Shown one piece after another: positions 1 to 6,593 of a stretch of 19,518 nt of DNA; position 1 is the first letter of the stretch, and each line of letters starts with the position of its first letter. A program made the translations under genes and the position numbers. The notes under the pieces are model-generated. The model worked only from the letters and a program-made list of their open reading frames with translations. It was not told the origin of the DNA and searched no databases. This stretch comes from Candidatus Aminicenantes bacterium UBA4820 (GTDB taxonomy: Bacteria > Acidobacteriota > UBA4820). The stretch lies in assembly GCA_002402325.1 (NCBI GenBank), contig DHFQ01000127.1:1-19518 (forward strand), given 5' to 3'.

Positions 1-36
1 GCAAATCAATATCGGATTTTGGGTGCCTTTGTTCTA

Positions 37-65
37 TTGAATCTTATTAAATTTTGGTGTATCTT
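37..65 (+). promoter_or_regulatory. Candidate promoter of typA
   Basis: TTGAAT at 37-42 and TATCTT at 60-65 are 17 bases apart, each matching four of six sigma-70 consensus positions. Transcription would begin near base 72, which excludes the in-frame ATG at 69 and agrees with translation from the ATG at 105. Bases 1-36 hold only short open tails in three frames, too short to assign to an upstream gene. Both boxes are imperfect and no experiment supports them. Confidence 0.3.
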
Positions 66-104
66 TAGATGTTTTCAAAAGGTTTTAATGGAAAGGAAGA
101 GTTT

Positions 105-1919
105 ATGTTAAGAGAAGATATAAGAAATGTTGCAATAATAGCCCATGTTGACCACGGGAAGACAACACTCGTGGACGCAATGTTGTGGCAATCCGGGATT
201 TTTCGTTCAAATCAAGCAGTAATGGAAAGGGTTATGGATAGTAACGATCTTGAAAGAGAAAAGGGAATAACGATACTTGCAAAAAACACATCAATTAACT
301 ACAAAGATGTAAAAATAAATATCGTTGATACACCCGGACATTCAGATTTTGGTGGAGAGGTTGAAAGGGCACTAACTATGGTTGATGGGGTATTGCTCCT
401 TGTTGATGCAGCAGAGGGACCTCTCCCGCAAAGCAGGTTTGTCCTCAAAAAAGCACTTGAGAAAAAACTTCCATCAATAGTCATAATAAACAAAATCGAT
501 CGTCCCGATGCAAGGTGTGAAGAGGTTCTAAACGAAGTTTATGACCTTTACATTGACCTTGATGCGAGTGAGGAACAGATTGGATTTCCCGTTCTCTACA
601 CAGATGCAAGAAAGGGAACCGCCACTTTGAATCTTTCAAATCCCGGTGTAAATTTAATCCCTCTCTTTGAGACAATTTTAAAAACAATTCCGCCTCCATC
701 TTACAACCCCAATAAAAATCTTCAGGCACTTGTTACAAATCTTGATTACAGCGATTATCTTGGCAGGCTTGCCCTTTGCAGGGTTTTTAACGGAATTTTG
801 ACAGCGGGACGGGAACTTCTTCTTGTTAAGGAGGAAGAATCTGTGAAAGGAAAGCCAACCTCGCTAATGATGTACGAGGGGCTTGAAAAAAAAGAGGTAT
901 CATCGGTTTCAGCGGGAGATATTTGCCTTCTTGCTGGTTTCCCCGAAGTCGCAATTGGAGATACATTCTGTGATGTTGATTTTAAAGAACCTCTTGAAAG
1001 GATAAAAGTTGATGAGCCAACTATATCAATGATTTTCTCCGTCAACACTTCTCCCTTTGCTGGAAGGGAGGGAAAGTTGGTTACCGCAAGGCAGATAAGG
1101 GCAAGGCTTGAAAGAGAATCCCAAAAAAATGTCAGTTTGACGATACTTTTTCCTGAAGTTGGAGATCAGTTTGAAGTGAGAGGAAGAGGCGAGTTACAAC
1201 TTGCAATACTCATTGAAACTATGAGAAGGGAAGGTTTTGAATTCTCAGTTGCACGTCCTCAAATTTTGACAAAGAGGGATAAAGAGGGAAACATCCTTGA
1301 GCCTATAGAGATGGTTCAAATTGATTGCCCAGAAGAGTTCATAGGCGCTGTAACACAGATTTTGAGTATTAGAAAAGGCAAAATGATGAATATGATAAAT
1401 CACGGCACGGGAAGAGTCAGGATGGAATGGAGAGTTCCAACAAGGGGATTAATTGGCTTCAGGACTCAATTCTTAACAGAAACGCGTGGAACAGGAATAA
1501 TGAATACTCTTTTTTATGGATATGAAAAATGGCAGGGAGAAATCACTCAAAGAGTTACAGGGGCACTCGTTGCTGACCGTCCCGGAAATGCGACTTCTTA
1601 TACTATTGAGCATCTTCAAAGTAGAGGGCAGATTTTTGTCTCTCCACAAACACCTGTCTATGAAGGAATGGTCGTTGGTGAAAACAACAGAGAAAATGAT
1701 CTTGATGTAAACATAGTAAAAGAAAAACATCTAACAAATATGAGGGCATCAACCTCTGATGAGGCAATAAGGCTTCTCCCGACAAAAATAATGGGACTTG
1801 AGCAATGCATCGAATTTTTAAATGACGATGAACTCCTTGAGGTTACACCTTTATCTTTGAGAATAAGAAAGCAAATTTTAAAAGCATCAGACAGATACAG
1901 AAATCGTCCAAGAGGATAA
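105..1919 (+). CDS. typA: Translational GTPase TypA/BipA
   Basis: TypA/BipA is a ribosome-binding GTPase of the EF-G/LepA superfamily, linked in other bacteria to 50S subunit assembly and growth under stress or cold. The G motifs are clear: G1 AHVDHGKTT at residues 13-21, the EREKGITI switch region around 50-57, G3 DTPGHSD at 75-81 and G4 NKID at 129-132. These are followed by domain 2, EF-G-like domains and the TypA-specific C-terminal domain. The length of 604 residues matches the family, whose E. coli member has 607. The ATG at 105 is chosen because an AAGGAAG ribosome site lies just upstream, family members begin at this MLRED-like sequence, and the candidate promoter would start transcription past the ATG at 69. 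Nothing is truncated. It seems to be transcribed alone, with a possible terminator behind it. Confidence 0.96.
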   Translation: MLREDIRNVAIIAHVDHGKTTLVDAMLWQSGIFRSNQAVMERVMDSNDLEREKGITILAKNTSINYKDVKINIVDTPGHSDFGGEVERALTMVDGVLLLVDAAEGPLPQSRFVLKKALEKKLPSIVIINKIDRPDARCEEVLNEVYDLYIDLDASEEQIGFPVLYTDARKGTATLNLSNPGVNLIPLFETILKTIPPPSYNPNKNLQALVTNLDYSDYLGRLALCRVFNGILTAGRELLLVKEEESVKGKPTSLMMYEGLEKKEVSSVSAGDICLLAGFPEVAIGDTFCDVDFKEPLERIKVDEPTISMIFSVNTSPFAGREGKLVTARQIRARLERESQKNVSLTILFPEVGDQFEVRGRGELQLAILIETMRREGFEFSVARPQILTKRDKEGNILEPIEMVQIDCPEEFIGAVTQILSIRKGKMMNMINHGTGRVRMEWRVPTRGLIGFRTQFLTETRGTGIMNTLFYGYEKWQGEITQRVTGALVADRPGNATSYTIEHLQSRGQIFVSPQTPVYEGMVVGENNRENDLDVNIVKEKHLTNMRASTSDEAIRLLPTKIMGLEQCIEFLNDDELLEVTPLSLRIRKQILKASDRYRNRPRG

Positions 1920-1925
1920 AAATTT

Positions 1926-1954
1926 CCCCCTCAAGGAGTGGAGGTTTTCTTTTT
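1926..1954 (+). terminator. Possible intrinsic terminator after typA
   Basis: Seven bases past the typA stop, a C-rich run (CCCCCTC) faces GAGTGGAGG across a short AAG loop and is followed by TTTTCTTTTT. The pairing is imperfect, with CTC/GAG plus CC/GG around a mismatch. The position and the T-tract are those of a rho-independent terminator, but the stem is weak. Confidence 0.35.
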
Positions 1955-2039
1955 AACCATTTTCCCATAGCCGATAAGCTTACCTTTTGTTGTTTTGATA
2001 TGAAGGGAAATAAAGTTTAAGATGTGTTTTTTTGAAAAT

Positions 2040-2062
2040 TGTTATAAAATAGGCTCTGGAGG
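2040..2062 (+). promoter_or_regulatory. Extended -10 promoter abutting a GGAGG site
   Basis: TG at 2040-2041, one base, then TATAAA at 2043-2048 form an extended -10 element; I see no good -35. GGAGG follows at 2058-2062, eight bases before the ATG at 2070. Transcription would begin near 2055, so the ribosome site would lie almost at the 5' end of the mRNA. The rest of the 1920-2069 gap holds only the possible typA terminator. Confidence 0.4.
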
Positions 2063-2069
2063 CAAGAAA

Positions 2070-3299
2070 ATGTTAAAGAGAATAATCGCTATGACATTCA
2101 TTTTTATCTGCACCTCTTTTGCGTGGATAATTCTTGGAACAATAACCAATATAAGAACATATAAATATGATGGCAACTTGAAAAAGGCTGTGGGACAACT
2201 TTGGGGAAGCGTTCAAAAACAGGGAGCGCCTCTATTATTAAAGGAGGTTAAAAAAGAGAAAGAGGTAAAAACAATTGAGGATGGAAAAACTAAAGAAGAA
2301 ATAGAGATTGTTACAGAAAATTTGCCTGTCAACCTTAATGGAAGCAATATAAATGTGAAACTAAACCTTGACCAGAGGAAAAAGGGGTTGCTCTGGTATT
2401 CTGTTTATCGCGTTCAATTTGAGGGAAAATACAAAGTCAAAAACCAATCTTTAGAGGAAGAAAAGTATCTTTTTGAATACACATTTCCATCACCAGGTGG
2501 TATTTATGACAATTTCACAATGAAAATAGATGAAACTCAAATAGAGGACCTTAAACCAGTTGATGGAAAAATAGCAAAAAAGATCCCGCTAAAAGCGGGT
2601 GAAGAAAAAATTGTAACAATTACCTATCGTTCTCAAGGAATGGATGAGTGGTGGTATGTTTTTGGTAAAGATGTTTCGCAAATTAAGAATTTTTCTCTTA
2701 CAATAGAGACAGATTTTGAGAAGATAGATTTTCCTGAAAATAGTATTTCACCCACGACTAAAACAAAAACTCCATCAGGATGGAATCTTAATTGGAATTA
2801 TCTAAACCTTCTTTCGGGAATACAGATTGGGATAAAAATGCCTCAAAAGATAAACCCCGGACAATTTGTCAGCAAAGTAACCTACTTCGCTCCCGTATCA
2901 CTCTTTCTTTTTATGTTTTTGATGTTTATAATCACCGCTGTTAAAAAGATTAATATTCACCCGATGAATTACTTTTTTATAGCCTGTTCCTTTTTTAGTT
3001 TCCACTTACTTATGGCATACCTTGCAGATCTTATAAGTTTGCACCTTGCCTTTGCAATTTCTTCAATTGTATCCATTTTCCTTGTCATCTCTTATATGAG
3101 AATCATCGCCGGAATAAGATTTGCTTTGATAGAAACGGGTATTTCCCAGTTTGTCTATCTTGTCCTCTTTTCCTACGCCTTCTTTTTAGAAGGATACACC
3201 GGCCTTGCAATAACAATAGCATGTATAGTAACCCTTTTTGTAGTGATGCAGGTAACTGCCAAAATTGACTGGGAGAAGCAATTTTCAGGAACTAAATGA
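2070..3299 (+). CDS. CreD-like inner membrane protein
   Basis: This 409-residue protein has one N-terminal membrane segment (about residues 5-23), a large Lys/Glu-rich extracytoplasmic domain (about 25-270), and a block of about five membrane segments ending in a KIDW-type tail. That order is the signature of the inner-membrane CreD family. In E. coli, CreD (450 residues) is controlled by CreBC and affects envelope and beta-lactam phenotypes; its biochemical activity is unknown. The C-terminal block, starting near IHPMNYF, resembles CreD best, while the soluble domain has diverged. The ATG at 2070 is preferred over an ATG 48 bases upstream because GGAGG stands at 2058-2062 and the hydrophobic signal anchor then begins at once. 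No creB/creC-like regulator is adjacent. The next gene has a nearly identical promoter and leader, suggesting shared control. Confidence 0.72.
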   Translation: MLKRIIAMTFIFICTSFAWIILGTITNIRTYKYDGNLKKAVGQLWGSVQKQGAPLLLKEVKKEKEVKTIEDGKTKEEIEIVTENLPVNLNGSNINVKLNLDQRKKGLLWYSVYRVQFEGKYKVKNQSLEEEKYLFEYTFPSPGGIYDNFTMKIDETQIEDLKPVDGKIAKKIPLKAGEEKIVTITYRSQGMDEWWYVFGKDVSQIKNFSLTIETDFEKIDFPENSISPTTKTKTPSGWNLNWNYLNLLSGIQIGIKMPQKINPGQFVSKVTYFAPVSLFLFMFLMFIITAVKKINIHPMNYFFIACSFFSFHLLMAYLADLISLHLAFAISSIVSIFLVISYMRIIAGIRFALIETGISQFVYLVLFSYAFFLEGYTGLAITIACIVTLFVVMQVTAKIDWEKQFSGTK

Positions 3300-3351
3300 C
3301 GCCTTAAAAGAAACTCAAAATGACATAGTGAATCTTTTTCATTTTTGTTAT

Positions 3352-3380
3352 TTTACATCTTTTTTAAAAAGTTATAGAAT
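3352..3380 (+). promoter_or_regulatory. Sigma-70-type promoter of the repeat-protein gene
   Basis: TTTACA at 3352-3357 and TAGAAT at 3375-3380 are separated by 17 bases, and each matches five of six consensus positions. GGAGG at 3388-3392 follows almost at once, giving a predicted leader of only about 11 bases before the ATG at 3398. The stretch from 3373 to 3392 matches 2043-2062 upstream of the CreD-like gene at 15 of 20 bases. Confidence 0.5.
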
Positions 3381-3397
3381 TAAATCTGGAGGTCTCA

Positions 3398-4921
3398 ATG
3401 AAAAGAATATCATTTTGTTTTATTATTGCTTTGCTTTTCTCATTAAACTCCTTTTCTTCTCAAATTCCCGCATGGGCAAAAGTTTTAGGTAGGAGTGGCA
3501 ATGATGTTTTTACATCGGGAGTTTCTTTTGATGATGGATGTTATCTTTTTGGAGGATACACAACTTCAAGAGGGGATGATGAAAGTTCATATATAGTCAA
3601 AATGGATCGCTCGGGAAGTCTAATCTGGGAGTTTGTCTATGACCTTGGTGGAAACGATAGAATAACATCATTTTATAAACTTTCTGATGGAAGCGTATAT
3701 GCCTCTGGAAAACTTAACTATTCCGGCTCTGATTGGGGATTTATAACCAAAATTAAGTCTGATGGATCAATCCTTTTTATAAATAGATTTTCTTTTGCAA
3801 CAAACACAATTGCAAAATCTGTAAAAGTGGATGGCTTGACTCCTTATATTGTAGGAACCTGCGGAGAGGATTCATTTATTGCAAAAGGAGATAGTATAAC
3901 ATCCTATTCAATAGTTCAGAATGTTCAACTTTACGATTTTATCATTGATGCTTCAGGCTTTGTTGCTGTTGGGACAAAAGATGGAATACCTTTAGTTGTT
4001 AGATTTGACACATCTTTAAAATATAAAAGTTCCTTTTATCTTGTAAAAGAGGCAGGCCAAACTAAAGGAAGGTTATCATCAATTGTAAAAACGACTTCCG
4101 GTAACTATTTTGTTGCAGGAGAAATTGATTCTTCAGAAAAAAGTTCAATGTTCGTCTCAAAGATTTCCTCTGATGACCATGTTGCCTGGCTCAACATTCT
4201 TGATGCACGTGAACAGGCATCGAGCAGGGGCCTTCAGTTTACAAAGGGAGGAGACCTTCTTCTTTGCGGAGCCTTCAGTCCATCAAGCGGAGACCCGGTG
4301 GATGGTTACGCTTCTTTGTGGGGGGTTGATGGTTCAATTATGTGGCAGAGGAGGTATGGCGGTCCACTGAATGATGAGATATGGTCTTCCTGTTCAGCAT
4401 CAGATGGCGGTTACACGCTTTGTGGAAAAACAAAATCTTATGGTAAGGATGGAGAAAACTGTTTTGTTATAAAAACAGATGAAATGGGAGATGTTGATGT
4501 AGATTGTGATTTTTTAAAAGATGCAAATTTGAATGTAACAATTGATTCTGGGTCAAAAAGTCCTGTGGTATTAACGGAAGGTAATCTTACCCTTTCGATG
4601 AATTCCGTAAAGGAGATAAAAAAAGACCCACTTAATGAAGCAGAACTTATCTGTTACAACGGACCTGTAATTTTTGAAGTTCAAAAGTTGTCTGATCCCT
4701 TTAGGCTTGCCCTTTTAGGTGGAAATTTTAGAAATGGTTGTTCTGTCTATATCGGAGACAGTGCATCTCCCTGGCAAAAGGTTTCTTACAAAAGTGGAAA
4801 TAAGGTAATTTTAAAGAGCGGGAATTCTCTTAAAGCGTTATTTCCTAAGGGAACACCAGTTTTAATAAGGCTTTTCAACCCCGATGGGAAAAATTGTGAA
4901 ATAACTTATACAAGAGAATAG
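3398..4921 (+). CDS. Secreted propeller-repeat protein with IPT/TIG-like domain
   Basis: I do not recognise a characterised orthologue. The 507-residue protein begins with a signal peptide (about residues 1-21). Residues of roughly 25-370 form repeats of about 45-55 residues with the pattern W..-G....D-(S/T)DGGY-(G/A)G-T-D-(I/V)K-D..G, seen in GYTTSRGDDESS, SASDGGYTLCGKTKS and nearby copies. This is the large family of secreted beta-propeller-like repeat proteins. The last 80 or so residues (SDPFRLALLGGNF to NPDGKNCEITYTRE) look like an IPT/TIG immunoglobulin-like fold. The product is probably exported and may bind a surface or partner; no catalytic motif is visible. GGAGG at 3388-3392 supports the start. 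It ends head-on against the CheD gene, with one base between the two stop codons. Confidence 0.7.
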   Translation: MKRISFCFIIALLFSLNSFSSQIPAWAKVLGRSGNDVFTSGVSFDDGCYLFGGYTTSRGDDESSYIVKMDRSGSLIWEFVYDLGGNDRITSFYKLSDGSVYASGKLNYSGSDWGFITKIKSDGSILFINRFSFATNTIAKSVKVDGLTPYIVGTCGEDSFIAKGDSITSYSIVQNVQLYDFIIDASGFVAVGTKDGIPLVVRFDTSLKYKSSFYLVKEAGQTKGRLSSIVKTTSGNYFVAGEIDSSEKSSMFVSKISSDDHVAWLNILDAREQASSRGLQFTKGGDLLLCGAFSPSSGDPVDGYASLWGVDGSIMWQRRYGGPLNDEIWSSCSASDGGYTLCGKTKSYGKDGENCFVIKTDEMGDVDVDCDFLKDANLNVTIDSGSKSPVVLTEGNLTLSMNSVKEIKKDPLNEAELICYNGPVIFEVQKLSDPFRLALLGGNFRNGCSVYIGDSASPWQKVSYKSGNKVILKSGNSLKALFPKGTPVLIRLFNPDGKNCEITYTRE

Positions 4922-4930
4922 TCTATTTTT
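4914..4930. other. One-base gap between convergent stop codons
   Basis: The plus-strand stop TAG (4919-4921) and the minus-strand stop, read as CTA on the plus strand (4923-4925), form the palindrome AATAG-T-CTATT, followed by a T-tract. The stop sites are back to back with no room for a separate terminator for either transcript. A GAGAAT/ATTCTC pair (from 4914, and about 22 bases further on) is the only hairpin I see, and its loop contains the T-tract. Confidence 0.8.
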
Positions 4931-5429
4931 TTTCAACAATTCTCCATCCTTCTTTCAGGGTTCTTACCTTTAAGGTAGATTCTGGAAGAGAGAAGATTAA
5001 AGACCTTCCGCATACTCCTCCCGTTTCTTCCCAGACAATCTTTATTCTTGCTTTCATCAGCCATTTTCTTATCTCTTCGACATTTCTATCCCCAATAGAA
5101 TTGGTTGAATCTTCCCCCATTGAAAAAATTGTTGCCCCTCCAATTATGCCCCCACTCAATTTATGTGTTTCATTTTTCTCTATGCCTAACGCTAATAAAA
5201 GTGCGTCTATCGCTTCATTTGCATATTTTGCTGGAAGTTCTTTTGTTTCATCAGAAGGGAGCCTCGGACCTGGAAGAAGAATATGTGCAAGCCCTGCCAT
5301 TTTTTCTATCTCATTGTATAAGATGAGACCGATGCAAGAGCCAAGCCCATAGATTGCAAGAGAGCCTTTCTCTTTTATTATTCCTATTTCACCTATGCCT
5401 ATTGAAGTAAATGGCGGCTCACTCTTCAA
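4923..5429 (-). CDS. cheD: CheD family protein (chemoreceptor glutamine deamidase homologue)
   Basis: CheD enzymes deamidate specific glutamines of chemoreceptors and, in some bacteria, bind the phosphatase CheC. This 168-residue protein shows the family core: GIGE near the N-terminus, the nucleophile loop GLGSC with Cys32, AHILLP with His49 (17 residues after the Cys, as in Thermotoga CheD), PAKYANEAID, GGATIF, GDRNVEEI and GGVCGRSLIF. The family's catalytic Thr, six residues before the Cys, is Ile26 here. The start is a TTG preceded by GAGGGAG (5434-5440) and overlapping the upstream small gene by 11 bases, so the two are probably translationally coupled. No other chemotaxis gene is in the window. 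It may have a non-chemotactic deamidase role or altered activity; the family call itself is secure. Confidence 0.87.
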   Translation of the reverse strand: MKSEPPFTSIGIGEIGIIKEKGSLAIYGLGSCIGLILYNEIEKMAGLAHILLPGPRLPSDETKELPAKYANEAIDALLLALGIEKNETHKLSGGIIGGATIFSMGEDSTNSIGDRNVEEIRKWLMKARIKIVWEETGGVCGRSLIFSLPESTLKVRTLKEGWRIVEKK

Positions 5430-5697
5430 GGAACTCCCTCACATCCTCTTTGATAAAGATTGGTTCAAGATCAATCCCTCTCAACTCTTTTTTTATGGTT
5501 TCACATTTTTCCTCTGGATCAATGTCCCTTTTTAATATAATTACTTTCATTCCTTTCACCTTACAAAGTCCACCTTTTATCTTAATTCTCTTTGTTTCTC
5601 TGTAATCAATCTGCAGAGAATTTAGTAAAAGTTTTAATTCTTCAAAAAGATTTTCCCACTCTTTCTTTTTTCTTATTCGCATAAGTGGTTTTTTCAC
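5419..5697 (-). CDS. Small conserved-looking protein of unknown function, coupled to cheD
   Basis: This protein has 92 residues from the GTG at 5697, or 87 from the ATG at 5682; neither has a clear ribosome site. The sequence is a charged N-terminal helix (RIRKKKEWENLFEEL), then IDYRE, a Gly-Gly-x-Cys turn (GGLCKVKG, Cys45), two strands around VIILKRDIDPEEK, and a C-terminal part reading LRGIDLEPIFIKEDVREFLE. I recall small bacterial proteins of unknown function sharing the pattern YE-GG-C-rhG-x-(I/L)-x(3)-(L/I)-x-PEE-...-LE-(V/I)F-(I/V)-x(2)-VR-(E/x)-(L/F)L, so I regard it as a real gene; this is from memory, not a search. Its end overlaps the CheD start by 11 bases, implying coupled translation. 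It has no membrane segment or signal peptide. Confidence 0.72.
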   Translation of the reverse strand: MKKPLMRIRKKKEWENLFEELKLLLNSLQIDYRETKRIKIKGGLCKVKGMKVIILKRDIDPEEKCETIKKELRGIDLEPIFIKEDVREFLEE

Positions 5698-5723
5698 TTA
5701 ATTATGGAGTGATCCATTGTCAA
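5696..5723 (-). promoter_or_regulatory. Weak internal promoter candidate before the small gene-cheD pair
   Basis: On the minus strand a perfect TTGACA lies at 5723-5718, but the best -10 after 16 bases is only TTAAGT (5701-5696). The spacer contains the inverted repeat ATGGA-TCAC-TCCAT, which could be a small operator. If used, transcription would begin downstream of the GTG at 5697, which would favour the ATG at 5682 as the start of the small gene. Confidence 0.22.
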
Positions 5724-5746
5724 AAAAAGTGTCGTGATTTTCACTT
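5723..5746 (-). terminator. Possible weak terminator or attenuator inside the minus-strand run
   Basis: Read on the minus strand, AAGTG (5746-5742) pairs with CACTT (5731-5727) across ten bases and is followed directly by a T7 tract. The 5' arm overlaps the stop codon of the cyclic-nucleotide/FHA gene. The stem is short and AT-rich, so it may only reduce transcription into the last two genes. Confidence 0.25.
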
Positions 5747-6556
5747 CTTCTCTCTTTTTCCGGCACCAAGTTGAGTTGCTTCGACAAATTTCAATCTAAC
5801 CATCCCGAATCCCACTATCGTCCCTGACTTTATAGGAACCTGAATTCCCGGTTGTATTTTTTTATTGTTGACAAAGGTTCCATTCAAAGTGCCGGGCTCT
5901 TCAGAAATATAGAAAGTTCCTTCTTTGTATGTTAATCTTGCATGCCTTCTTGAAACAGATCTTACGGTATCAATTTTTGTGAGGTCAATATCAGGATTGT
6001 GTCCTGTAACAGGATCATTTCGACCAATTAATGTAACCTCTTTATGAACAGGGAAAAATTCGAGTGATTCCTCATCAAGAAGTTGTGCAAGGACTGGAGG
6101 TTTTTCATCCTCAATTTTCTCGTTTTTAGTCTCTTCCTGTTCGGTACCAAGTTCAAGGGGCGTCGTTTTGATAATTTTTCCATTTACAGCATTTAATGAT
6201 TCAAGTTTTGCCATAGTCTCTCTCAGGCGGGTGGAAAATTTTCTTAACATTCTTACAGCAATTTCAATGTTGTGGCGAATCATCTGATCAAAAATTGTTG
6301 CATTTATGATTATTAGTTCCCCATCTTCAAGCATAACAGCAGTTGCAGTTCTTGGTAGAGATTCAAGAAGGCTCATTTCTCCAAAAAAATCTCCCTTTTC
6401 CATAATCAAACTAAAAACCTTCTCTCCATTGACTTCTTTTAGTAACTCAACCTTTCCACTCTGAATGACATACATTTCTGAGCCATTATCACCTTCTCTA
6501 AAAATGACATCACCTTTGTGAAATGGAACAGCATATTCTTTAAGTGGGTTTGCCAT
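5741..6556 (-). CDS. Cyclic-nucleotide-binding and FHA domain protein
   Basis: This 271-residue cytoplasmic protein fuses two ligand-binding modules and has no output domain. Residues about 8-115 are a cNMP domain with a near-canonical phosphate-binding cassette: FGEMSLL with Glu60, then PRTATA with Arg69-Thr70, the positions that contact cyclic phosphate and ribose in CRP. A charged linker follows (about 115-170). Residues about 172-258 are an FHA domain with LIGR (Gly178-Arg179), SVSRRH (Ser202, His205) and NGT (Asn225-Gly226), the phosphothreonine-reading residues. No helix-turn-helix is present, so it is not a CRP-type transcription factor. The ATG at 6556 is preferred over a GTG at 6571 because GGAGG lies at 6565-6569. 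It follows ade by 37 bases. It probably links cyclic-nucleotide level to a phosphoprotein partner; no Ser/Thr kinase is in the window. Confidence 0.86.
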   Translation of the reverse strand: MANPLKEYAVPFHKGDVIFREGDNGSEMYVIQSGKVELLKEVNGEKVFSLIMEKGDFFGEMSLLESLPRTATAVMLEDGELIIINATIFDQMIRHNIEIAVRMLRKFSTRLRETMAKLESLNAVNGKIIKTTPLELGTEQEETKNEKIEDEKPPVLAQLLDEESLEFFPVHKEVTLIGRNDPVTGHNPDIDLTKIDTVRSVSRRHARLTYKEGTFYISEEPGTLNGTFVNNKKIQPGIQVPIKSGTIVGFGMVRLKFVEATQLGAGKREKK

Positions 6557-6593
6557 CTCAATATCCTCCACTTTTTATTTTAAACCAAAATAA

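Noticed and set aside
1..68. Tail of an upstream plus-strand gene
   Set aside because: Three frames are open for only 12-36 codons with no recognisable motif; nothing allows a choice.
3265..3492. 75-codon plus-strand frame spanning the end of the CreD-like gene and the start of the repeat-protein gene
   Set aside because: It overlaps two well supported genes and a promoter, has no ribosome site and shows no domain.
3398..4921. T9SS or LPXTG surface-sorting signal on the repeat protein
   Set aside because: The protein ends at an Ig-like strand (ITYTRE) with no hydrophobic tail, sorting motif or basic anchor.
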